DNA of 11,031 nt from MWEH01 sp964392385 (GTDB lineage Bacteria; Bacillota; Clostridia; Christensenellales; DTU072): assembly GCA_964392385.1 (NCBI GenBank), contig CAYMPR010000033.1, forward strand, positions 1 through 11,031, given 5' to 3'. Both the position numbers and the translations under genes were made by a program. The notes under the pieces are model-generated. The model saw only the letters and a list, made by a program, of their open reading frames with translations. It was not told the origin of the DNA and did no database searches. Shown here piece after piece: positions 6,359 through 11,031 of the stretch (position 1 is the first letter of the stretch; the number at the start of each line of letters is the position of its first letter).

Positions 6359-6380
6359 CAAAATTTCTCCTTATATTAAA

Positions 6381-7484
6381 TTAGAGTTTATTTTCCTCTG
6401 TATCTTTGCTGTCTTCTAAAGTAGATTCGGCTTTATCTGCTTCTTCATCTTTAATTTCTGGAGTTGTTTCTTCTTCAGGTGCAATAGCATTTACTTCAAT
6501 TTCGCTAGTTTCTAAAGAGGTATTTTCCTCTGTATCTTTGCTGTCTTCTAAAGTAGATTCGGCTTTATCTGCTTCTTCATCTTTAATTTCTGGAGTTGTT
6601 TCTTCTTCAGGTGCAATAGCATTTACTTCAATTTCGCTAGTTTCTAAAGAGGTATTTTCCTCTACTGCTTCAACTACTTCATTTAAATTTTCTTCAAGCG
6701 TTTCTGCCTTTTCTTCAATTACTGCATCTTCCTCAGCGTTTTCTTCTTGTTGAATTTCCTCTAAGGCTTCTAAGGATGGATTAGCGCTATTTTCTTCATT
6801 AACGCTTTCTTCTGGAGTAGTGGTGGTTTGGGTTGTATCAGCAACTACAAGGGCTGCATCTTCGATGTGACCAGTTATTTTAGAAACTTGGACTTTTCCA
6901 GGAGCTGGTTTATTTGAAACCAAAGTTGCTTTTAATTCATCTACTTTAGCTTGTACATCTTCATCTTTTGGTACGAACTTGTTCTTTGAAGTTGTTACCC
7001 TGAAATTAATTGCGGAAAATTCGATTCCGAAAATCTCATCAAAAGTTTTTATGAGTAGTGCTCTAACTTTAGTAACTACATTCATCGTTTCATCGCTCTT
7101 AACTTTTATTTCCACGTTCATGCTGATATTGCCACTAACATCGGAATATAAAGTAACCTTCTTAATTTTGGCTTCTTCCATATTCTTGGTTATGCGTTTT
7201 GCCGTTTTCTTTACAACACCAACAGTTGCTTTTGTTGCACTTTCTCTATCTTTAAAGAGTAAAACATCGGATAATCTTTCATTGTCTACAAAAGCTGAAT
7301 AAATATTTAAAGTTGTGAGAATTACAAATGTAGAAGAGAGAAGTATGACGAATGCATAGACTAAATCGTTTTTTAGATCCACTGCTATTTCAGGCTTAAA
7401 CATTATTACCCAAATCAAGGCAATAAATAGTATGCTGATTACCGCAAGAGCTATAGTAGTGATTTTTTCAAGTATTTTTTTCAT
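6381..7484 (-). CDS. AmaP-like membrane protein with Asp23-type domain and acidic repeat tail
   Basis: A 367-residue protein resembling AmaP, the membrane anchor for the cell-envelope stress protein Asp23 in Gram-positive bacteria. Two transmembrane helices (about 4-29 and 41-65) are followed by a soluble domain (about 85-165) with the Asp23-like alternation of Val/Ile strands ending in a VxN-FRV-type strand. From about 200 onward the chain is a very acidic, Thr/Glu-rich, probably disordered tail, which makes it about twice the usual AmaP length. The tail contains two identical 44-residue units (275-318, 319-362) and ends EENKL. An earlier in-frame ATG (7496) is rejected because the GGAGG site (7494-7490) overlaps it and is correctly spaced, 5 nt, for the ATG at 7484. 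No asp23 gene is visible in the window. The synthetase gene follows closely on the same strand. Confidence 0.65.
   Translation of the reverse strand: MKKILEKITTIALAVISILFIALIWVIMFKPEIAVDLKNDLVYAFVILLSSTFVILTTLNIYSAFVDNERLSDVLLFKDRESATKATVGVVKKTAKRITKNMEEAKIKKVTLYSDVSGNISMNVEIKVKSDETMNVVTKVRALLIKTFDEIFGIEFSAINFRVTTSKNKFVPKDEDVQAKVDELKATLVSNKPAPGKVQVSKITGHIEDAALVVADTTQTTTTPEESVNEENSANPSLEALEEIQQEENAEEDAVIEEKAETLEENLNEVVEAVEENTSLETSEIEVNAIAPEEETTPEIKDEEADKAESTLEDSKDTEENTSLETSEIEVNAIAPEEETTPEIKDEEADKAESTLEDSKDTEENKL
6389..6663 (-). repeat. Perfect 132-bp tandem duplication inside the amaP-like gene
   Basis: The segments 6391-6522 and 6523-6654 are identical over all 132 bp by eye. A further partial copy continues to 6663 and two matching bases lie at 6389-6390. 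The period is 44 codons, so gain or loss of a unit keeps the frame and only changes tail length. Perfect identity at third codon positions points to a recent duplication or ongoing slippage/recombination rather than selection on protein sequence alone. Confidence 0.95.
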
Positions 7485-7577
7485 ATTTTCCTCCATTTAG
7501 GAATTTTCATTATTTACACAAATATATATTGTAGTTTTGTTTTTTATGGGCAGGGTTTATTTTACTAGTATATCTAG

Positions 7578-8102
7578 TTATTTTACTTTATTGACATTAA
7601 TTATATGACGAGGTCTTGTATATTCCTCAAGAGATGAATTTGAATATCCAATACCTAGAGCAGAAATAGGGGTAAATCCTTCAGGAAGATTAAGCTTAGC
7701 TACAATTTCAGGATGCTTTTTGAGATTTGCAATGCAAGTCCAAAGATAAACGCTTCCAAGGCCTAGATCTCTTGATGCAAGTGCCATAGTTTGTATTATA
7801 CATCCAACATTTGAATATTCAATGTCGGGCTTCTCTGACAATTTTGTGGAAACAATTATAAGCGTTTTGCAGCCATATAAAGGAGCTCTGGGTCTAGTTC
7901 CCGAGTAGTCTTCTGCGGTTGCAATGTCATTTAAAACCTCTAAAGAAGTTACTACTGTAAGGTTAATGGTGTCATATCTACCTCTACCAACAGGGGCAGC
8001 CATTCCAGATAGAAGTACTTGATTAAGTTCTTCAGGTGAAACGAGTTCAGAAGAAAAATCTCTTGTTGAGACCCTAGAAAAAATGGTTTGAAGAGTATTC
8101 AT
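7578..8102 (-). CDS. Nitroreductase-family FMN oxidoreductase
   Basis: A 174-residue member of the nitroreductase family, FMN-dependent homodimers that use NAD(P)H to reduce nitro compounds, quinones or flavins. The FMN-phosphate motif SRVSTRDF (9-16; Arg10, Ser12, Arg14) is present. So are the segment EYSNVGCIIQTMALASRDLG (95-114) and the ALGIGY turn (148-153). It is at the short end of the family but complete. A good ribosome binding site (AGAGAGG, 5-nt spacing) precedes the ATG. It lies 104 nt downstream of ttdB with no terminator seen between them and 93 nt upstream of the amaP-like gene, so co-transcription with ttdAB is plausible. The physiological substrate cannot be inferred; the name reflects the fold. 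Confidence 0.88.
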   Translation of the reverse strand: MNTLQTIFSRVSTRDFSSELVSPEELNQVLLSGMAAPVGRGRYDTINLTVVTSLEVLNDIATAEDYSGTRPRAPLYGCKTLIIVSTKLSEKPDIEYSNVGCIIQTMALASRDLGLGSVYLWTCIANLKKHPEIVAKLNLPEGFTPISALGIGYSNSSLEEYTRPRHIINVNKVK

Positions 8103-8206
8103 AATTTCCTCTCTTATATATTGTTATTTATGTAAAGTTTTGAGAAGTTTTTCTATAATTGTATTTGGGAAGCAAAGGGCATTCTACTATTATCCCACTC
8201 AACAAG

Positions 8207-8818
8207 TTAATAATTCATGAACTTAAGTTTTTTGGATAGTTCCGCCATTTCTTTTTCCATGTTTTCTTTATAGTCGGATTTATTGTTTTCAAAAAGGTTG
8301 TTGCCAAGAGTATCAATAGATATAATAAGTGGCCCAAACTCTTTAACCCTCATTACCCAAAAAGCCTCAGGCATACCAAGATCTAACCATTCAGCATCGG
8401 TAATTTCCTCGACTTCAGCAGCAGCTACAACAGCGCATCCACCTGGGAAAACTGCGTGAACTGCTTTGTTTTCTACGCAACCTCTAACAGTTTTTTCTCC
8501 CATTCCGCCTTTACCAATAATTAACTTTGCTCCAGTGATTTCCATAAACTCTTTTTCGAATTTTTCCATTCTCATACTAGTTGTTGGTCCGATGGAAACC
8601 ATTTGCCATTTATCGTTTACTTTTTTTACAATAGGCCCAGCGTGAAAAACAGCTCCACCTTTAAGGTCTGTTCTTGGAACAATTCCAGATAAAACTCTTC
8701 TTTTGTGGCCGGTATCTCTACAAGTAACTAGAGTGCCGTTTAAATATACTATATCTCCAATTCTTAAAGACTTCACGTCTTCATCTGAGATAGGAGTAGT
8801 TAAAATCTTTTTGCTCAT
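8207..8818 (-). CDS. ttdB: L(+)-tartrate dehydratase / class I fumarate hydratase beta subunit
   Basis: A 203-residue beta subunit of a class I [4Fe-4S] hydro-lyase, which pairs with the alpha subunit encoded just upstream to dehydrate L-tartrate to oxaloacetate or interconvert fumarate and malate. Visible family motifs are TLVTCRDTGHKR (29-40), HAGP (59-62), GPTTSMRME (77-85), GKGGMG (102-107) and EFGPLIISIDT (160-170). The start (KKILTTPI), the Cys in CRD and the length (E. coli TtdB is about 201 residues) resemble TtdB more than the fumarase beta domain. From sequence alone fumarase activity cannot be excluded, as stand-alone two-subunit fumarases are close relatives. The ATG overlaps the alpha-subunit stop as ATGA (8818-8815), a sign of translational coupling and equal dosage. 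Confidence 0.85.
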   Translation of the reverse strand: MSKKILTTPISDEDVKSLRIGDIVYLNGTLVTCRDTGHKRRVLSGIVPRTDLKGGAVFHAGPIVKKVNDKWQMVSIGPTTSMRMEKFEKEFMEITGAKLIIGKGGMGEKTVRGCVENKAVHAVFPGGCAVVAAAEVEEITDAEWLDLGMPEAFWVMRVKEFGPLIISIDTLGNNLFENNKSDYKENMEKEMAELSKKLKFMNY

Positions 8819-9705
8819 AATATAACCCCCTCATGATCAAGTAGAGTATAGTTCAAGTCGCTATCAAATAATATGGTGCCTCTTCTATGCGCCCAACAGC
8901 CAAAGCTAACAGCTGCTCCAAGTGAAGAGGGGTGCCGCGCCATATTTTCTACATTTACACATAGTACCCCTGATTTACCAGGAAGACCTTGTGCCCCAAT
9001 TCCTATATTACTTAAAGACTTTTCAAGCTCTTCTTCCATCAAGCGTGCTTTGGGTTCAGGATTTCTTGAGCCCACTCTTCTTAAAGAGGCTTTTTTTGCG
9101 AGTTTTGCTGCGGATGCGACACAAGTGCCTATTCCAACTCCAATTACGAGAGGTGGACAAGCATTAATTCCCCAATTAACCATGGTGTCAGCAACAAAAG
9201 AAGCGATTCCTTCATATCCAGCAGATGGCATCATAACGGTAGATCTTCCAGGAAGAGAACATCCACCACCTGCCATATATACATCCATTTCAAGAGATGA
9301 ACTATATGGAACAATTTCATAATCGACATAGGGGACTTTTTTGCCCGTATTAGTTCCAGTATTTTTTTCAACAAAAGTTTCAACGGCGTTGTGTCTTAAA
9401 GGGACAGTATCAGTAGCAATTAGTGTGGCTTTTTTTAACAACTCCTCAAGTTCATCAATAAGAGGAAACTTAGTGCCTACTCTTACATAGAACTGAATAA
9501 CACCAGTATCTTGGCAAATTGGCCTATCTAAAGCTACTGCCTTATCTAAATTTTCAAACATACTGTCATAGATTGCTTTGGACATCTTTACCGTTTCTTT
9601 CTTTTGTAATTCCTTAAGTCTTGCAACTACATCATCTGGCAAAACCTTAGCAACTAGATTGATAAATTTTACGGTAGTAGATAAAAATTTTTCAGCTTTA
9701 TCCAT
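8815..9705 (-). CDS. ttdA: L(+)-tartrate dehydratase / class I fumarate hydratase alpha subunit
   Basis: A 296-residue alpha subunit that carries the [4Fe-4S] cluster of the hydro-lyase. The three expected cluster cysteines are present: Cys64 in PICQDTG, Cys183 in NACPP and Cys270 in GCWAHRRG. Substrate-region motifs VPLRHNAVE (101-109), AGGGCSLPGRS (145-155) and GVGIGT (189-194) are intact. Length and motif wording resemble E. coli TtdA, including the N-terminal PDDVV; I judge TtdA likelier than fumarase but not certain. The cluster type is oxygen-sensitive, pointing to an anaerobic lifestyle. GGAG with 5-nt spacing supports the ATG at 9705. It is first in a minus-strand block behind a strong promoter. 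No tartrate transporter or TtdR-like LysR regulator is in the window, which weakens a dedicated tartrate role. Confidence 0.85.
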   Translation of the reverse strand: MDKAEKFLSTTVKFINLVAKVLPDDVVARLKELQKKETVKMSKAIYDSMFENLDKAVALDRPICQDTGVIQFYVRVGTKFPLIDELEELLKKATLIATDTVPLRHNAVETFVEKNTGTNTGKKVPYVDYEIVPYSSSLEMDVYMAGGGCSLPGRSTVMMPSAGYEGIASFVADTMVNWGINACPPLVIGVGIGTCVASAAKLAKKASLRRVGSRNPEPKARLMEEELEKSLSNIGIGAQGLPGKSGVLCVNVENMARHPSSLGAAVSFGCWAHRRGTILFDSDLNYTLLDHEGVIL

Positions 9706-9762
9706 CTCGTCTCCTAAAAACTAATAATTATTCACTCTTCTACGCCTACGCGTGATTGAAAA

Positions 9763-9792
9763 ATTATATCATGTAACGCGCACATATTACAA
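9763..9792 (-). promoter_or_regulatory. Extended -10 promoter of ttdAB
   Basis: On the minus strand TATAAT (9768-9763) is preceded by TGA, giving an extended -10 (TGATATAAT). A TTGTAA -35 (9792-9787, 4 of 6) lies 18 bp upstream. Initiation would fall near 9756, leaving about 50 nt of leader before the ttdA ATG. Confidence 0.65.
9772..9791. promoter_or_regulatory. Inverted repeat in the ttdA promoter spacer
   Basis: TGTAA (9772-9776) and TTACA (9787-9791) are perfect 5-bp inverted arms 10 bp apart, lying between the -35 and -10 boxes of the ttdA promoter and overlapping the -35. This is a typical repressor position, but the arms are short and AT-rich. Confidence 0.3.
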
Positions 9793-9960
9793 GAAATACA
9801 AGCTTGAGCTATAAATAAGAGGTAGACGATAATTCTAAGTGAATCTTTATAGTAACTCGATAATGCCAAGAAAAACGAGACAACTACAAGAATATAAAAC
9901 AAACTTTGAATCTTAATTAAGAATAGAAAACTTCGAAAAACAAAGCCAAAATATACAACA

Positions 9961-9989
9961 TTGTATTAGCAGACTGAAAATAATATAAT
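9961..9989 (+). promoter_or_regulatory. Candidate promoter of the YhhN-like gene
   Basis: TTGTAT (9961-9966, 3 of 6) and a perfect TATAAT (9984-9989) are 17 bp apart. Initiation near 9996 would give a leader of about 70 nt before the ATG at 10066. Confidence 0.5.
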
Positions 9990-10065
9990 TAATATATGGG
10001 AAAATCGCAATAATTTACTATAAGTAATGGTTCTTCAGGAAATTTATTTACTTTGGGGGTGCGTG

Positions 10066-10842
10066 ATGAGATATATTTCGTATGTACTAACAGCACTTGG
10101 GGCGATGTTTTTACTTATGTTCCTAGTAGTTAGGGACAAAAAGAGTAGTGTTCAAGCAATTGTATTTAAGACATTTACTTCGCTTATATTTATTGGAGTT
10201 GCTTTTGCTGCAATAAACGAAAATCCTTGGAAAAATCTTGACCAAATAATCGTTCCAGCTTCTCTAATAATTGCCGGGCTAACCCTTGGGCTTGTTGGCG
10301 ATATAGCCTTAGATTTTAAAGTATATTTGAAAGGAATTAGTGATAAATATCCAGAGGCAAAAAAGGGTAGCGATGATATGACATACCTTGGAATGCTCTG
10401 CTTTGGCCTTGGCCATATTGCATACATTACAGCCGCCGCACTAAGGTTTCCCGGAAATGAAATTAATTTGCTTTGGGGTGCCCTTGCATCTATCGGCGCA
10501 ACAGCAATAATCTTTGTTTTAAGCATATTTGTATTAAAAATGCAGTTTTCTAAGTTTTTGTTACCCGCTATTTCTTACTCAATTCTTCTTTGTTGGTTTA
10601 CTGCAATTACTGCAGCAGGAATGGTTTCAAGAGTACAATTTAAGTCGACACTTGTCCTTCTTGTAGGAGCAATACTATTTTTGCTTTCCGATCTTGTTTT
10701 ATCAATGACTTATTTTTCTAAACCAGAAGATTATCAAAGGGAAGGGCCATTAAATCCCGAGAGCAAGGTGTTTATTTCAATTAACCATGTTTTATATTAT
10801 GCTGCTCAATTTTGTATAGCTTTGTCTCTAAAATTTCTATAA
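10066..10842 (+). CDS. YhhN/TMEM86-family integral membrane protein, lysoplasmalogenase-like
   Basis: A 258-residue, mostly hydrophobic protein with about seven to eight transmembrane helices and the YhhN-family pattern. A Gly-Asp pair lies at 78-79 (LGLVGDIALD) with Asp83. A following helix carries His117 (FGLGHIAYI). A second Ser-Asp pair lies at 208-209 (GAILFLLSDLVL), with Tyr244 and Gln248 in the last helix. Animal and some bacterial relatives hydrolyse the vinyl-ether bond of lysoplasmalogens; plasmalogens do occur in anaerobic Clostridia, so that role is plausible but unproven here. I placed the start at 10066 because GGGGGTG (10055-10061) is correctly spaced for it, while the in-frame ATG at 10027 has no ribosome binding site. 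The gene has its own promoter, is divergent from ttdAB, and has no clear terminator behind it. Confidence 0.82.
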   Translation: MRYISYVLTALGAMFLLMFLVVRDKKSSVQAIVFKTFTSLIFIGVAFAAINENPWKNLDQIIVPASLIIAGLTLGLVGDIALDFKVYLKGISDKYPEAKKGSDDMTYLGMLCFGLGHIAYITAAALRFPGNEINLLWGALASIGATAIIFVLSIFVLKMQFSKFLLPAISYSILLCWFTAITAAGMVSRVQFKSTLVLLVGAILFLLSDLVLSMTYFSKPEDYQREGPLNPESKVFISINHVLYYAAQFCIALSLKFL

Positions 10843-11031
10843 CCCGAGTTTTTATAGCTAATATACATCCTAGTGTTCTGTAACCTTAGTTTATTTGTTA
10901 TTTGCATCTAGCATTTTGTATAGGCTATTTTTTCAAATATTTATTATATATTTTTTATAGCTAACTTTTTCTGAGGTTACTAATACCTTTTTTTGTTTAT
11001 GGCTATTTTTTGAGTTGATTGTTCACTAAAT
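10843..11031 (+). repeat. AT-rich tail with four degenerate TATRGCTA motifs
   Basis: After the YhhN-like gene the sequence is very AT-rich and has no credible gene. TATAGCTA or a close variant occurs at 10853-10860, 10919-10927 (one extra G), 10956-10963 and 10998-11005, usually beside a run of five or six T. TTTTTATAGCTAA is exact at 10849-10861 and 10952-10964. GTAACCTTAG (10880-10889) and CTGAGGTTAC (10971-10980) are inverted copies with one mismatch. I see no hairpin with a following U-tract that would make a convincing terminator. Confidence 0.4.

Larger units (their letters stand above)
9706..10065. other. Divergent intergenic region, 360 bp, no gene seen
   Basis: This AT-rich stretch separates ttdA (minus) from the YhhN-like gene (plus). 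It holds one promoter on each strand, described separately. A TGTAA/TTACA dyad lies at 9772-9791 and a perfect palindrome TCTTAATTAAGA at 9911-9922. I see no credible coding frame, tRNA or terminator in it. Confidence 0.7.

Noticed and set aside
6406..6753. A 115-codon plus-strand frame with an internal repeat
   Set aside because: The Ser-rich repeated product is simply the antisense reading of the acidic tandem duplication in the amaP-like gene.
7564..7578. A terminator between the nitroreductase and amaP-like genes
   Set aside because: The ACTAG/CTAGT dyad has only 5-bp arms and no U-tract on the minus strand.
8873..9322. A 149-codon plus-strand frame opposite ttdA
   Set aside because: It is antisense to a clearly functional, motif-complete gene, shows no domain character and has no ribosome binding site context; it is a shadow of ttdA.
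10838..10857. A terminator after the YhhN-like gene
   Set aside because: CTATAA/TTATAG is a short AT-only stem with no following T run, so it is unlikely to terminate transcription.

Overview
The window looks like a piece of chromosome from a low-GC, anaerobic Gram-positive bacterium (Firmicutes, probably Clostridia or a near relative). The reasons are the AT-rich composition, strong AGGAGG-type ribosome binding sites, an AmaP/Asp23-type membrane protein (a Gram-positive trait), a two-subunit oxygen-labile [4Fe-4S] hydro-lyase, and U-rich intrinsic terminators. No rRNA, tRNA, transposase or phage gene was seen.

Layout. Positions 60-2405 hold two plus-strand genes: an unrecognised three-helix membrane protein and a CorA-family metal-ion transporter. 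The transporter is preceded by a leader with a possible 13-codon peptide (Met-Glu-Asp-Pro...) and mutually exclusive hairpins, one of them terminator-like. A strong terminator closes this unit. Positions 2441-2686 are non-coding and carry six copies of a 15-bp motif at a 32-33 bp period. They are followed by a good promoter whose -10 box sits between the arms of an inverted repeat. This promoter drives a stand-alone AAA ATPase with a DUF4143/PD-(D/E)XK-like C-terminus, the most accessory-looking gene in the window.

Positions 9705-4059 are five co-directional minus-strand genes: ttdA and ttdB (TtdAB-type L-tartrate/fumarate hydro-lyase, ATGA overlap), a small nitroreductase, an AmaP-like protein whose acidic tail contains a perfect 132-bp tandem duplication, and a large HTH-cupin-acyl-CoA synthetase fusion. 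The only clear terminator on that strand lies after the synthetase, convergent with the ATPase gene. The 360-bp region 9706-10065 is a divergent promoter region; on its plus side lies a YhhN/TMEM86-family membrane protein. The last 189 bases are AT-rich and contain only weak repeats.

How they work together. The ttdAB enzyme (making oxaloacetate or malate), the nitroreductase and the acyl-CoA synthetase fit anaerobic organic-acid and redox metabolism, but a shared pathway is not proven. The parts most worth a second look are the CorA leader, the period-32/33 array with its operator-like promoter beside the ATPase, the in-frame amaP duplication, and the regulator-like N-terminus on the synthetase. 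No complete new system can be claimed from sequence alone.
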